A stretch of DNA of 64,000 bases from Bacillus massiliigorillae. GTDB lineage: Bacteria > Bacillota > Bacilli > Bacillales > DSM-1321. The notes under the pieces were generated by a model, which saw nothing but the letters and a program-made list of their open reading frames with translations, was not told the DNA's origin and searched no databases. Every line of letters starts with the position of its first letter. Within the stretch, counting starts at the first letter, position 1. The stretch lies in assembly GCF_000380245.2 (NCBI RefSeq), contig NZ_HG428741.1, positions 747,435 to 811,434 of the forward strand. The letters run 5' to 3'. The translations under genes were made by a program, and so were the position numbers. Of this stretch, positions 1 to 9,253 are shown in pieces.

Positions 1-77
1 GTATATTTATCCAAAGTTCGGTGAAGTCTAGTAACTGTGACCTTAAATTGTTTGAGGGACAATAGATTGTTCTATCA

Positions 78-91
78 GTGGACAAGTCCAC
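78..91. promoter_or_regulatory. Perfect 14-bp palindrome upstream of the M23 peptidase gene
   Basis: GTGGACAAGTCCAC is a perfect palindrome 37 bases before the next start codon. A CATA-N3-TA string at 91-99 overlaps its end and resembles a sigma-K/sigma-E -10 element, but no convincing -35 is visible. It could be an operator or a small hairpin. The assignment is weak. Confidence 0.3.
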
Positions 92-127
92 ATAATATAC
101 GAAGAACAGATCTTTAGGAGGAAATGT

Positions 128-814
128 ATGCTCGATTATGGAAGAAGACTTCTAGTCGTACTAATTATTGCTGTATGTATTGGATTGATGTTTGTTGGAG
201 GGACGGTAAAGAAAGCCGCAACAATCCAGGAGTTACCTGAAAACTGGGTTTGGCCAGTTGAGGGGGCTATTAGTGATTATTTTGGAAGTAGAGGTGGAGA
301 GCATAAAGGGATTGATATAGCTGGAGTAGTTAATACTAATATAAAAGCAGTGAGCAAAGGGATTGTTAGTAAATCATATTATTCGAATACATATGGACAT
401 GTTGTTTTTATCCTTCATCAAGAGGAAGGATATGAGACTGTTTATGCTCATTTGAACACACGTTTAGTAAGTGAAGGTGATGATGTGAACCAAGGTCAAG
501 TAATTGGAAAGATGGGGAATACAGGGAACTCAAGTGGAACTCATTTACATTTTGAAGTTCATAAACGACATTGGTCAGTTGCCAAAGAAAATGCGATTAA
601 TCCATTAATTGTTTTACATAAGCAAGAGAGCGAATGGGCATCAAAGAAAGCAGTTGAGGCTATGTCATTACATAGGAATAAGCATGTTGTAAAAGAAGGA
701 GAAACACTGTGGAGCATCAGTGAGAAATATGGAATAACTGTTCAACGGTTGAAAGAGAATAACAAATTAGTATCCGATGCCATTTATGTAAATCAAATGC
801 TGCTAATAAATTAA
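128..814 (+). CDS. Membrane-anchored M23 metallopeptidase with C-terminal LysM domain
   Basis: Predicted zinc endopeptidase acting on peptidoglycan cross-bridges outside the membrane. Residues 8-25 form one hydrophobic segment, a signal anchor without a lipobox. The LytM/M23 domain covers about residues 40-160 and has the full metal/catalytic set: H59-x3-D63, H108 and the HLH pair at 139-141. It is therefore probably active, unlike degenerate SpoIIQ-type domains. A LysM peptidoglycan-binding module fills 186-228. AGGAGG lies just before ATG 128. The gene converges on serA and shares a terminator with it. A sporulation role is possible from the -10-like string upstream but is not shown. Confidence 0.85.
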   Translation: MLDYGRRLLVVLIIAVCIGLMFVGGTVKKAATIQELPENWVWPVEGAISDYFGSRGGEHKGIDIAGVVNTNIKAVSKGIVSKSYYSNTYGHVVFILHQEEGYETVYAHLNTRLVSEGDDVNQGQVIGKMGNTGNSSGTHLHFEVHKRHWSVAKENAINPLIVLHKQESEWASKKAVEAMSLHRNKHVVKEGETLWSISEKYGITVQRLKENNKLVSDAIYVNQMLLIN

Positions 815-820
815 GCTCGA

Positions 821-856
821 TGAAAAAAGAGACTGAAATGATTCAGCCTCTTTTTG
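821..856. terminator. Bidirectional terminator between the M23 gene and serA
   Basis: An A-run, a stem GAGACTGAA/TTCAGCCTC with one wobble, and a T-run read as an intrinsic terminator on both strands. It serves the convergent pair. Confidence 0.85.
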
Positions 857-861
857 TTGTA

Positions 862-2436
862 TTAAAGTGAAATGCTATGCATGAATGTAATATCGTCTAA
901 TTCTAATAATTTTCCACGAACATCATCGCAAAGAGCTTTATCGATTGAAAGAACCATTACAGCATCTCCGCCAAGTTGTTTACGTCCAACTTGCATTGTC
1001 GCGATATTTACAGAATGATCACCTAATACTTTACCTACACGACCGATTACACCAGGACGGTCAGTGTGTTGGATATATAGAAGGTTACCTTCTGGAATGA
1101 AATCAATCGCAAAGCCATTTAAGCTAACGATACGTGAACCGTAGTTATCAACATAAGTTCCTTTAATTTCTAATTGTTGTTTATCACCTTTTACAGTAAC
1201 TGTAATTAAGTTGCTGTAGCCAGAAGTATTTTGAGAAATTTTTTCTCCGATAGTGATGCCTCGTTCTTGAGCGATCATCATAGCGTTTACTTCATTAACT
1301 GGTTGATCAACTCTAGCTCCTAAGAAGCCTGAAATGATGCTCTTTGTTAATAAGCTGCTTTCGAAATCGAGCACTGAACCTGCATATGTTACAGAAATTT
1401 CTTTAACGCCTTCTTTAACGCTTTGTGAAGCGATGCTACCTAACTGTTTAGCTAAGCTATAGTAAGGTTGAATTTTTTCAAATACTGCTTTAGAAATAGC
1501 AGGTAAATTAATAGAATTTGAAACAGGATTTCCGTTTAAGTAAGTTAATACTTCATGAGCTACTTGAACAGCAACATTAAGTTGTGCTTCTTTCGTAGAA
1601 GCTCCTAAGTGAGGTGTTGCGATAACTGAATCTAATTCTAGTAATTTATTGTTAGTAGCAGGCTCTTCAACGAATACGTCTAAAGCTGCTCCAGCAACAT
1701 GTCCTTGTACTAGGCACTCATATAAATCATCTTCATCAATGATACCGCCACGAGCACAGTTCAGAACATAAATGCCTTTTTTAGCTTTTAATAAACGTTC
1801 TTTGTTAATTAATCCTCTAGTTTCTTTTGTTAGTGGAGTGTGTACTGTGATGATATCCACTCTTTCAACAAGCTCGTCGATAGATAAAGAAACAACATTT
1901 AATTGTTTAGCTCTTTCATCTGTTAAGAAAGGATCGAAAGCAAATACGTTCATACCAAACGCTTTAGCACGCTTTGTAATTTCTGCTCCGATTCTACCCA
2001 TTCCGACAATCCCTAAATTCTTCCCGTTCAATTCAGTTCCAACGAAAGCTGAACGTTTCCATTCACCTTTTTTAATAGAAGCATAAGCTTGTGGAATATG
2101 TCTCATTAATGAAGACATCATGGCAAATGTATGTTCAGCGGTTGAGATTGTATTACCGTCTGGAGCATTTACAACAACAATACCACGCTTTGTAGCAGCT
2201 GGAATGTCAACGTTGTCTACCCCTACACCAGCACGAGCAACAATCTTTAAGTTTGGCATTTTGTCCATTAATTCTTCTGTCACTTTTGTAGCACTTCTTA
2301 CTAAAATAGCATCGATAACGTTTAGCTTGTCAGCTGCTTCTTCAACAGTTTCTTGAATTAATTCAATTCCAGAAGCTTGAAGAAGTGGAGTTAATCCCTC
2401 AGGCTTAATAGCATCAGCGACTAATATTTTGTACAC
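862..2436 (-). CDS. serA: D-3-phosphoglycerate dehydrogenase
   Basis: Oxidises 3-phosphoglycerate to 3-phosphohydroxypyruvate, the first step of serine synthesis. The 524 residues match the long Bacillus form: split substrate/NAD-binding domains (NAD loop GMGRIGAE near 150, catalytic region with HTPLTKETRG and CARGGIIDE), an intervening allosteric substrate-binding domain, and a C-terminal ACT domain (HTDRPGVIGRVG) for serine feedback. An in-frame ATG exists at 2448, but GTG 2436 is preferred: AGGATGG sits at the right distance and the protein then begins YKILVADAIKPEG as in homologues. Transcribed away from the sulfur block, with a cre-like site upstream. Confidence 0.97.
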   Translation of the reverse strand: MYKILVADAIKPEGLTPLLQASGIELIQETVEEAADKLNVIDAILVRSATKVTEELMDKMPNLKIVARAGVGVDNVDIPAATKRGIVVVNAPDGNTISTAEHTFAMMSSLMRHIPQAYASIKKGEWKRSAFVGTELNGKNLGIVGMGRIGAEITKRAKAFGMNVFAFDPFLTDERAKQLNVVSLSIDELVERVDIITVHTPLTKETRGLINKERLLKAKKGIYVLNCARGGIIDEDDLYECLVQGHVAGAALDVFVEEPATNNKLLELDSVIATPHLGASTKEAQLNVAVQVAHEVLTYLNGNPVSNSINLPAISKAVFEKIQPYYSLAKQLGSIASQSVKEGVKEISVTYAGSVLDFESSLLTKSIISGFLGARVDQPVNEVNAMMIAQERGITIGEKISQNTSGYSNLITVTVKGDKQQLEIKGTYVDNYGSRIVSLNGFAIDFIPEGNLLYIQHTDRPGVIGRVGKVLGDHSVNIATMQVGRKQLGGDAVMVLSIDKALCDDVRGKLLELDDITFMHSISL

Positions 2437-2538
2437 CAAGAACACCATCCTATGAATATATGAAATTTTTTAAAAAATATAACTATTAAATTTAATTCTA
2501 CAGAACAAGAAAAAGCATGTCAATTTACTACTGGTGAC

Positions 2539-2552
2539 TGAAAGCGCTTAAA
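2539..2552. promoter_or_regulatory. Catabolite-responsive element (cre)-like site
   Basis: TGAAAGCGCTTAAA matches the CcpA consensus TGWAARCGYTWWCA at all but one position and has the central CG dyad. It lies about 100 bases upstream of the serA start and 240 upstream of the monooxygenase gene, so which unit it controls is open. Confidence 0.5.
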
Positions 2553-2664
2553 TGCATGAATTTTTGAAAATTATTTTAAAAGAAAGCTTTGATGAATCTA
2601 TCATTTTCTGATTTCTTCTTAATAACATAAAAACTTTCAAAATGGGTTCAAAAAAAATGAAGGA

Positions 2665-2690
2665 TTTCTTTCATTTTTTTAATTATACAA
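2665..2690 (+). promoter_or_regulatory. Shared AT-rich element, copy 1 (candidate LysR operator)
   Basis: ATTTCTT, then a T-tract, then AATTATACAA. The same order occurs at 9254-9279 upstream of the second sulfur unit. Both copies lie about 90-110 bases before a first gene, with a LysR-type regulator encoded between the units. Operator status is inferred from position and recurrence only. Confidence 0.35.
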
Positions 2691-2791
2691 AATCCAAAAT
2701 TTGCTTTATGATATTCATCAATCATTCATTTAATTAATCACATTGATTTACTTGGTTTATTGTAGAGGAAATATGGAAGGGAGATATAAAA

Positions 2792-3943
2792 ATGGAGAGC
2801 GTAACAGTTGTTAGAACATCAGTTCAAGATATTGCGAATTCATTAGCTAAAACTTTTTATGAAACGGCAACAGAAAGAGATCGACAAGGGGGAAATGCCA
2901 AGGTAGAAAGAGAGTTAATTCGAAAAAGTGGTCTATTAAAGGTGCTAATCCCTGAGAAATTCGGAGGTTTAGGAGGAAATTGGATAGATGTACTACAAAT
3001 TGTTCGAACTTTTGCTAAAGTGGATAGCTCTTTAGCTCATCTGTACGGTTATCATTTTGTGAATTTGATTACACCTTATCTTTGCGGAAATCAAGCGCAG
3101 CAAGAATTTTATTATCGTGAAACAGCTGAAAAGAATTGGTTTTGGGGAAATGCGTTTAACCCAGTTGATATTAAACTATACGCCCGAAAAGCAATAGACG
3201 GAGTATATCTTGATGGTGTAAAAACCTTCTGCTCTGGAAGTGTTGATTCTGATTATTTACTTGTGTCAGCTCGTTTAGATGAACAAGTAGATCCGCTGAT
3301 TGCTGTTATTCCAACAAATCGTGAAGGTGTGATTGTAAATAATGATTGGGATAATTTTGGTCAACGACAAACAGATAGTGGAACGATTGTGTTTACGAAT
3401 GTACGAGTGAAAAACGAAGAGATTTTACAAGGCGGTTATAACCGTGATGAATTTTCCAAACTGCGAATAAATCTTGGTAATTTTGTTTTAAATCATATTT
3501 ATCTTGGTATTGCAGAAGGAGCACTCGAAGAAGCAAAGAGATACACAAAATCAAAAACAAGAGCACGCTCAACACTTTATCAATCAGCGATTGAAGATCC
3601 AAACATTCAAAGACATTATGGTGAGTTTTACGTGGAAGTTGAGGCTGCTAGGTTATTGGTTGAAAAATCAAATAAAATTTTTCAAAGGCTATGGGATAAA
3701 GGTAAGAAAGTAACTGAAGATGAACGAGATGCATTAGATTATGCGGTAGCATCGGCGAAAATATACAGTACAAAAGTAGGTCTTGATATTACTTCACGTA
3801 TGTTTGAAGTGATGGGAAGTAGAGCGACAGCTAATGAATATGGTTACGATCGCTTCTGGAGAAATATACGTACGCTGAGCTTGCATGTTCCAGTTGATGT
3901 AACGATTCAAGAGCTAGGTAATAAGGTATTACACGAACAATAG
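2792..3943 (+). CDS. Acyl-CoA dehydrogenase-fold flavin monooxygenase (SfnB/DszC-like)
   Basis: 383 residues with the acyl-CoA dehydrogenase fold, closest in pattern to reduced-flavin monooxygenases that release sulfur from organosulfur compounds (DszC, SfnB/SfnC). The C-terminal WRNIRTLSLHVPVD block matches the WRNARTHTLHDPV motif of DszC-type enzymes rather than true dehydrogenases. No separate flavin reductase is encoded nearby. First gene of a unit with an SsuBAC-type importer (27-base gap to the ATPase gene), so the substrate is probably an imported sulfonate, sulfone or thioether. The exact substrate cannot be read from sequence. Confidence 0.8.
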   Translation: MESVTVVRTSVQDIANSLAKTFYETATERDRQGGNAKVERELIRKSGLLKVLIPEKFGGLGGNWIDVLQIVRTFAKVDSSLAHLYGYHFVNLITPYLCGNQAQQEFYYRETAEKNWFWGNAFNPVDIKLYARKAIDGVYLDGVKTFCSGSVDSDYLLVSARLDEQVDPLIAVIPTNREGVIVNNDWDNFGQRQTDSGTIVFTNVRVKNEEILQGGYNRDEFSKLRINLGNFVLNHIYLGIAEGALEEAKRYTKSKTRARSTLYQSAIEDPNIQRHYGEFYVEVEAARLLVEKSNKIFQRLWDKGKKVTEDERDALDYAVASAKIYSTKVGLDITSRMFEVMGSRATANEYGYDRFWRNIRTLSLHVPVDVTIQELGNKVLHEQ

Positions 3944-3970
3944 ATGGGTGAATAGTGAGGAGGCATTGGA

Positions 3971-4834
3971 ATGGCTCAAATTCTTGAAAAACAAGTGATA
4001 GTAGAAGAAGCAAAGGAGTCAAATAGAAAGATTGAAGCCAAGTCGATTACTTTTGGCTATGATGATGTAACCATATTAAATAGTATCGATTTAGAAGTGA
4101 AAGAAGGTGAATTTCTTGTTTTAATGGGGCCGAGTGGCTGTGGAAAAAGTACTTTTCTTCGCCTAATGGCGGGCCTTGATGAACCGAAAAGTGGTGAAAT
4201 AATTATTGATGGGAAAACTTTGACCAATCAGCAACCAGATTGTGGTGTTGTATTTCAAGATTATTCATTATTTCCTTGGTTAACAGCTGAAGATAATATC
4301 GTTTTGGCTTTAAAACAAAAAGTAAAGAATACGAAATCTAAAAAAGAATTAAGGCATATTGCGAGTGAATATTTAGGGCTCGTTCAGTTAGGGCAAGCTG
4401 TGAAAAAATATCCTGGGCAAATGTCTGGTGGTATGAAGCAACGTGCCGCAATCGCTAGAGCACTCTCCTTTGGTTCGGATTTATTGTTAATGGATGAACC
4501 ATTTGGTGCTTTAGATCCAGTAACACGTGTTCATCTGCAAAATCTATTATTGCAAATTAGTCGAGACCAACAACGCACGATTGTCTTTGTGACTCATGAT
4601 GCAGATGAAGCTATTTATTTAGCTGATAGAATCATAATGTTTTCACTTGGTGCTGAGGGAGCTATAACAACTAGCGTGGATGTGCCTTTTAAGAAGCCGC
4701 GCAATCGAAAATTATTATTTGAAAGTAAAGAATTTATGAGATTCAGGGATTATATTTTGACTGTAATGAACAGGGGATTATTAGATAATTTGGAAGAGGG
4801 GAATGAAATACGTTCATATGGTGAAGGAATTTAA
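3971..4834 (+). CDS. ssuB: ABC transporter ATPase, sulfonate/taurine type
   Basis: 287-residue ATPase subunit of an importer for organosulfur compounds. Walker A GPSGCGKS is at 53-60, followed by a Q-loop (VFQDYS), the signature MSGGMKQR, Walker B LLLMDEP and the H-loop THD. The set is complete. The NitT/TauT/SsuB-type branch fits its partners, a lipoprotein receptor and a single permease directly downstream. GGAGG lies before ATG 3971. The symbol reflects family and context; nitrate- or thiamine-precursor transporters share this architecture. Confidence 0.85.
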   Translation: MAQILEKQVIVEEAKESNRKIEAKSITFGYDDVTILNSIDLEVKEGEFLVLMGPSGCGKSTFLRLMAGLDEPKSGEIIIDGKTLTNQQPDCGVVFQDYSLFPWLTAEDNIVLALKQKVKNTKSKKELRHIASEYLGLVQLGQAVKKYPGQMSGGMKQRAAIARALSFGSDLLLMDEPFGALDPVTRVHLQNLLLQISRDQQRTIVFVTHDADEAIYLADRIIMFSLGAEGAITTSVDVPFKKPRNRKLLFESKEFMRFRDYILTVMNRGLLDNLEEGNEIRSYGEGI

Positions 4835-4846
4835 GAAGGGGATGGA

Positions 4847-5932
4847 ATGAAAATGAAGAGTTGTGTTAAAGGTAGGAGCTTACTTCTATTAATTGCTATT
4901 ATTATGCTACTTTCGGCATGTGGTAATAATAGTGAAAAGAGTACAGGTAAAGTCGATTCAAAAGGAAAGTATGAAATTAATGTAGGTTATGCCCAAGCAA
5001 GTGGTGCGCCTTTATTAGATGTTGGTGTCGCAGAAGGTTTCTTTGAAAAAGAAGGGGTAAAAGTGAATCTTGTGCCTTTTGCTAGTTCAGCAGACGGTTT
5101 AAACGGATTACAATCAGGAAAGATTGATGTTGGTTTGTCTTTTGGAACCGCAGGGCCATTAACCTTTATTGCTAATGGATCAGATTTCTCTATTATTGGA
5201 GGCCATCTAGAAGGTGGTCATCCCATTCTAGTAAAAGAAGAGAATAAAGATAAATATAAGACATTACAAGACTATAAAGGGAAAAAAGTAGGAACTATTC
5301 GATTGTTTACTTCTGATATCGTTTTTCGTTCAGCGCTTGAGGGGGCAGGAATCGATTGGAAGAAAGATTTGGACATAGTTGAATTTAAAACGGGTGGTAT
5401 GTTACTGGAAGCAGTTTCATCAGGGAAAGTAGATGTTGCTGTTGCTGCTAACTCTGTATATTCAAAAGCTCTTGAGTCAGGGCTTGTGGCAATTGGTTGG
5501 AGCAATGATTTGAATCCAACACATGTTTGCTGCCGAGTTGTAACAAAGAAGGAATTATTAAAGGAAGATAATGGTGAAGCATATAAGCGTTTTCTAAAAG
5601 GATTAATTCAAGCGGAGCGTACGAAAATAGAGCATCCTGAGAAAGCAGTAGCTGCGGCAAAAACACATTTGAAATTAGATGATAAAACAGTTGATCAAAT
5701 CGTAAATGAAGAACATTCCCATTATTCAGCAGATCCAAACAAATCAGGTGTTTTAGAAATGTGGGAGCAAATGAAAGAAATCGGTTATGTAAAGGATGTC
5801 GAGAAACTTAATATTAATGAATATATCAATGTTGAATTATATGAAAGAGCTTTAAATGAATTAATAGAAGAAAACCCAACAGATTCGTATTATAAAGAGC
5901 AGTTAATTAAATCTAAAGCACAAAATGCTTAA
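4847..5932 (+). CDS. ssuA: Substrate-binding lipoprotein of SsuA/NMT1 family
   Basis: Receptor lipoprotein of the importer. A basic start and hydrophobic helix lead to a lipobox LLSAC with the modified Cys at residue 25. The mature part is a type-II periplasmic-binding fold of the NMT1/SsuA group (VGVAEGFFEKEGV, GLNGLQSGKIDVGL). It lies 12 bases after the ATPase gene and 13 before the permease gene. Ligand is inferred from the surrounding monooxygenases to be a sulfonate-like compound. Confidence 0.85.
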   Translation: MKMKSCVKGRSLLLLIAIIMLLSACGNNSEKSTGKVDSKGKYEINVGYAQASGAPLLDVGVAEGFFEKEGVKVNLVPFASSADGLNGLQSGKIDVGLSFGTAGPLTFIANGSDFSIIGGHLEGGHPILVKEENKDKYKTLQDYKGKKVGTIRLFTSDIVFRSALEGAGIDWKKDLDIVEFKTGGMLLEAVSSGKVDVAVAANSVYSKALESGLVAIGWSNDLNPTHVCCRVVTKKELLKEDNGEAYKRFLKGLIQAERTKIEHPEKAVAAAKTHLKLDDKTVDQIVNEEHSHYSADPNKSGVLEMWEQMKEIGYVKDVEKLNINEYINVELYERALNELIEENPTDSYYKEQLIKSKAQNA

Positions 5933-5945
5933 TGGGGGTTGAGAA

Positions 5946-6710
5946 ATGAAGGAATTTATACGCCGATATGCAATTACAATTAGTATTGGAATTGTTGTGC
6001 TAGGCATTTGGGTTGTATGCACGACGTATGGTGGATTTTTAAATCCAGTTATTTTTCCAAAACCGATTACAGTTTTAAAAGCTTTCTCTGAAAAAAGTAG
6101 TGAATTAATTCAAGGTTTTGGAAGCTCGATGCGATTGTTATTACCTGGTTATGCAGCTGCATTAATTCTTGGGATTGTTGGTGGTGTATATTTTGGTTTA
6201 AAGGATCGCATACGCCAAATTTTCATGCCCTATTTTCACACATTAAGTCCGATTCCACCAACGCTTTTTATTCCATATGCAATCGCATTACTACCGACTT
6301 TTAAGTCAGCCTCTGTGTTTTTAATATTTCTTGGTTCTTTTTGGCCCATTTTTTTAGGAACGATTCAAGGTGTCATATTAATTGAAAAGCATTATTTAGA
6401 TAATGCTAAAACACTTGGATTAAAAGGAGGGGATTATTTATTTAAAGTGATTCTTCCGGCAAGTTCACCACATATATTAAGTGGAGCAAGCTCTGCGTTA
6501 GGTTTATCATTTCTGATTTTAACGATGGCCGAAATGTTTGGTGCTGAATCTGGCATGGGATATTTCATTCAATATTATACAGATTTCTCTCAGTATGACC
6601 ATGTTCTAGCAGGGATTTTTTTTAATAGTATAGTGATTCTTGTGTTTATGCTTTTGTTTGAAAAGATAAGAAAACGTTTATTGTTCTGGACGAATATAAA
6701 AGGTAATTAA
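5946..6710 (+). CDS. ssuC: ABC transporter permease, SsuC/TauC type
   Basis: 254-residue inner-membrane permease with about six hydrophobic segments. It carries the cytoplasmic EAA loop (AKTLGLKGGDYLFKVILPASSPHI) that docks the ATPase. Last gene of the unit. No strong terminator follows; the next 280 bases hold a promoter and SAM riboswitch for metY, so the unit and metY may be partly read through. Confidence 0.87.
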   Translation: MKEFIRRYAITISIGIVVLGIWVVCTTYGGFLNPVIFPKPITVLKAFSEKSSELIQGFGSSMRLLLPGYAAALILGIVGGVYFGLKDRIRQIFMPYFHTLSPIPPTLFIPYAIALLPTFKSASVFLIFLGSFWPIFLGTIQGVILIEKHYLDNAKTLGLKGGDYLFKVILPASSPHILSGASSALGLSFLILTMAEMFGAESGMGYFIQYYTDFSQYDHVLAGIFFNSIVILVFMLLFEKIRKRLLFWTNIKGN

Positions 6711-6732
6711 ATGAATTTAATTATAAATACAC

Positions 6733-6761
6733 TAGACAATTATTGGAATTATTAGTATATT
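6733..6761 (+). promoter_or_regulatory. Sigma-A-type promoter of metY
   Basis: TAGACA, a 17-base spacer and TATATT lie 40 bases before the SAM aptamer, giving a transcript that starts just upstream of P1. Confidence 0.6.
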
Positions 6762-6800
6762 TAAACCGAGTAATATGATGTGAATAATTTAATTTATTTT

Positions 6801-6961
6801 CTTATCAAGAGAGATGGAGGAACTGGTCCTTTGAAGTCTCGGCAAAAGGCTTACTAAATAAGTACTGTGCCAATTCCAGCAATCACATGATTGAAAGATA
6901 AGATGCGTGTTATGTGAGACTTTTACACTCTTCTTATCTCGTAGGTAAGGAGAGTTTTTTT
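6801..6961 (+). promoter_or_regulatory. SAM-I (S-box) riboswitch with terminator
   Basis: The aptamer runs from CTTATC (6801) to GATAAG (6902), which close P1. It has the S-box core AGAG-GATGGAGG-AACTGG-TC-TTGAAG-CGGCAA. A terminator hairpin with arms around ACTCTTCTTATC and GGTAAGGAGAGT plus a T-run follows at about 6926-6961. Its CTTATC can alternatively pair with the P1 3' strand, the usual S-box switch. High SAM would therefore terminate metY transcription. Confidence 0.95.
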
Positions 6962-6992
6962 GATATGAATAATGGCTGAAGGAGAATGAAAT

Positions 6993-8291
6993 ATGACAAA
7001 TAAAGAATTGGATTTTGTGAATTTTGATACAGTTGCGCTACACGGAGGTCAAACGGTTGATCCTGTAAATCGTTCTAGAGCTGTTCCTATTTATCAAACA
7101 ACATCGTATCTGTTTGATGATACGGAACATGCTGCATCATTATTTAAATTGAAGAGTCAAGGTTATTTATATTCCAGGAATGCCAACCCTACAATCGATG
7201 TATTAGAAAAGAGGTTAGCGCAATTAGAAAATGGTGTAGGTGCATTTGCTGTATCATCTGGGCAAGCTGCTGTATCTATTGCTTTATTAACAATTGTAAA
7301 AGCGGGAGATGAAATTGTTGCGACAAATGCATTATATGGAGGAACATATACTCTTTTCTCTAAAACATTTGCAAGATTAGGTGTGAAGGTTCGTTTTGTT
7401 GAGGGGAGTGATTTACAAGCTATTTCAACTGCCATTAATGAAAATACAAAAGCTTTATTTACAGAAACAATAGGGAATCCGAGCTTACAAATAGCAGATT
7501 TACAAGCGTTAAGCAAAATAGCAAAAGAACATCATATTCCGTTGGTTGTTGATAATACATTTGCTACACCGTACTTAATTAAGCCAATTAATCATGGTGC
7601 AGATATTGTTGTTCATTCGTTAACCAAATTTATAGGTGGTCATGGAACATCGCTTGGTGGTGCCATTATAGATGGTGGAACTTTCGATTGGGATAATGGC
7701 CATTTCTCAGAATTCACAGCCCCAGAATCAAGCTTGAATAACGAATCCTTTTTAGAAATTGCAAAAGAAAAAGCTTTTATTGTCAAAGCACGGTATGAGT
7801 TAGGACATGATTTAGGTGCGACATTGTCACCATTCAATGGTTGGTTATTTATTCAAGGGATTGAAACTTTATCGGTTCGCATGAAGAAGCATGTAAACAA
7901 TGCGCAAAAAGTAGCAGAGTTTTTAAATCATCACGAGTTGGTTGAGTGGGTAAACTATCCAACGTTACCAGGCGATGCACAAAATTCTCTAGCTGCACGA
8001 TATTTACCGAAGGGGGCAGGTTCCATTTTTAGCTTTGGTATTAAGGGTGGATTAGACGCGGCAAAAATCTTTATCAATTCGCTTCAATTATTATCTCATG
8101 TGGCAAATGTAGGTGACGCGAAAACATTAGTTATCAATCCTGCAAGTACATCACATTCTCGTTTATCACCAGAAGAACAATTGAAAAGCGGTGTTACGCC
8201 GGAATTAATTCGCCTATCAATTGGATTAGAGGATATCGAGGATCTTCTCGCTGATATAAATCAAGCGTTACAACAAGCTACGAGAAAATAG
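6993..8291 (+). CDS. metY: O-acetylhomoserine sulfhydrylase
   Basis: 432-residue PLP enzyme of the Cys/Met metabolism family, expected to make homocysteine from O-acetylhomoserine and sulfide. PLP lysine K212 lies in HSLTKFIGGHG, and the phosphate-binding SSGQAAVS is near 88-95. Length and the long insertion around 225-260 fit MetY rather than the roughly 380-residue cystathionine gamma-synthase/lyase group. Its SAM riboswitch places it in methionine supply. It consumes the reduced sulfur that the neighbouring desulfonation genes ultimately yield. Confidence 0.93.
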   Translation: MTNKELDFVNFDTVALHGGQTVDPVNRSRAVPIYQTTSYLFDDTEHAASLFKLKSQGYLYSRNANPTIDVLEKRLAQLENGVGAFAVSSGQAAVSIALLTIVKAGDEIVATNALYGGTYTLFSKTFARLGVKVRFVEGSDLQAISTAINENTKALFTETIGNPSLQIADLQALSKIAKEHHIPLVVDNTFATPYLIKPINHGADIVVHSLTKFIGGHGTSLGGAIIDGGTFDWDNGHFSEFTAPESSLNNESFLEIAKEKAFIVKARYELGHDLGATLSPFNGWLFIQGIETLSVRMKKHVNNAQKVAEFLNHHELVEWVNYPTLPGDAQNSLAARYLPKGAGSIFSFGIKGGLDAAKIFINSLQLLSHVANVGDAKTLVINPASTSHSRLSPEEQLKSGVTPELIRLSIGLEDIEDLLADINQALQQATRK

Positions 8292-8325
8292 TGTTTCTTA
8301 TGTTTTAAAGAATGGAGGTAAAGTA

Positions 8326-9225
8326 ATGGACTTAAAGACAATTAAAACCTTTAAAACAATTGTACGTTTAGGGAGTTTTCAGAGAGCAGCAGAAGAGCTT
8401 AATTATGCTCAATCGACTGTAACGATGCATATTAAAAGCCTCGAATCAGAATTAGGTGTCTTATTGCTTGAAAGAGGGAAAAAATTGCAGCTGACTGAGG
8501 CTGGAAGATTGTTAAATGAAAAAGGTGATTTATTGCTGAAGGGATTTGAGAATTTACAAAGTTCCATGGAAGATTTAGTACATGGGGAATCAGGGCAAAT
8601 TCGACTTGGTGTTATGGAACCTGCAGCGAGTTTTCGTATTCCTTTAATCTTGTCTTCGTTTATTGAAAAGTTTCCGAAAGTCCAGCTGAGTATTCATATT
8701 CAAAGTAGCAAGGTATTGAGTGAGATGGTGAAGAAAGATGAAGTAGATTTAGCGTTATGTACAGCACCTGAAATGAATCAATCACTTATTTTTGACCCAA
8801 TCTTTTCTGAGGAAGTTGTTTTATTAATGCCAACTTATCATAGGTTAGCTAATAATGAGCGAATTGCACTAAGAGATTTAGAAGGAGAACAATTAATAAC
8901 AACTAATTCATATTGCCCGTTTCGTCGAAATCTTGAGCAGCAGATGATTGAAGTGGGAATAAATCCGGAATATGGCTTAGAAGTTAGCAATATGCTGGCT
9001 CTCAAGCATTATGTTCAATGTAATTTTGGAATTGCAATTGTTCCTTTAATTGCTGTTTCACCACCCCCAGTTGGAACAGTAATTAAAAAAATTGAAGATT
9101 TTAATAGCGAGTTGAAAGTAGGATTTATGAAAAATACTGAACGATCCTATAGCGGCAGGGCGATTGAACATTTAATAGAGGTTATTAATAATAGATTAAA
9201 GCTTGATGAATGCATTTCAATTTAA
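8326..9225 (+). CDS. LysR-type transcriptional regulator (CysL/YtlI-like)
   Basis: 299 residues: an N-terminal winged HTH (about 1-60, with the AQSTVTMHIKSLESELG recognition region) and a C-terminal periplasmic-binding-like effector domain (from about 90). It starts 34 bases after metY. Its position between the two organosulfur units suggests it controls them, perhaps through the AT-rich element at 2665 and 9254. The effector is unknown; O-acetylserine is typical for related regulators. Confidence 0.88.
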   Translation: MDLKTIKTFKTIVRLGSFQRAAEELNYAQSTVTMHIKSLESELGVLLLERGKKLQLTEAGRLLNEKGDLLLKGFENLQSSMEDLVHGESGQIRLGVMEPAASFRIPLILSSFIEKFPKVQLSIHIQSSKVLSEMVKKDEVDLALCTAPEMNQSLIFDPIFSEEVVLLMPTYHRLANNERIALRDLEGEQLITTNSYCPFRRNLEQQMIEVGINPEYGLEVSNMLALKHYVQCNFGIAIVPLIAVSPPPVGTVIKKIEDFNSELKVGFMKNTERSYSGRAIEHLIEVINNRLKLDECISI

Positions 9226-9253
9226 GTTTTTTCTCTTTCGTTTTTCTGAATAA

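Larger units (their letters stand above)
2437..2791. other. Divergent intergenic region, serA / sulfur operon
   Basis: About 350 bases of very AT-rich DNA separate two divergently transcribed units. It holds a cre-like palindrome (2539-2552) and an AT-rich element (2665-2690) that recurs upstream of the second sulfur unit. I see no T-box or SAM riboswitch in front of either gene. Confidence 0.6.

Noticed and set aside
862..2448. Plus-strand reading frames inside serA (1772-2086 and 2120-2356)
   Set aside because: They are antisense shadows of a well-recognised enzyme with no ribosome sites or family features.
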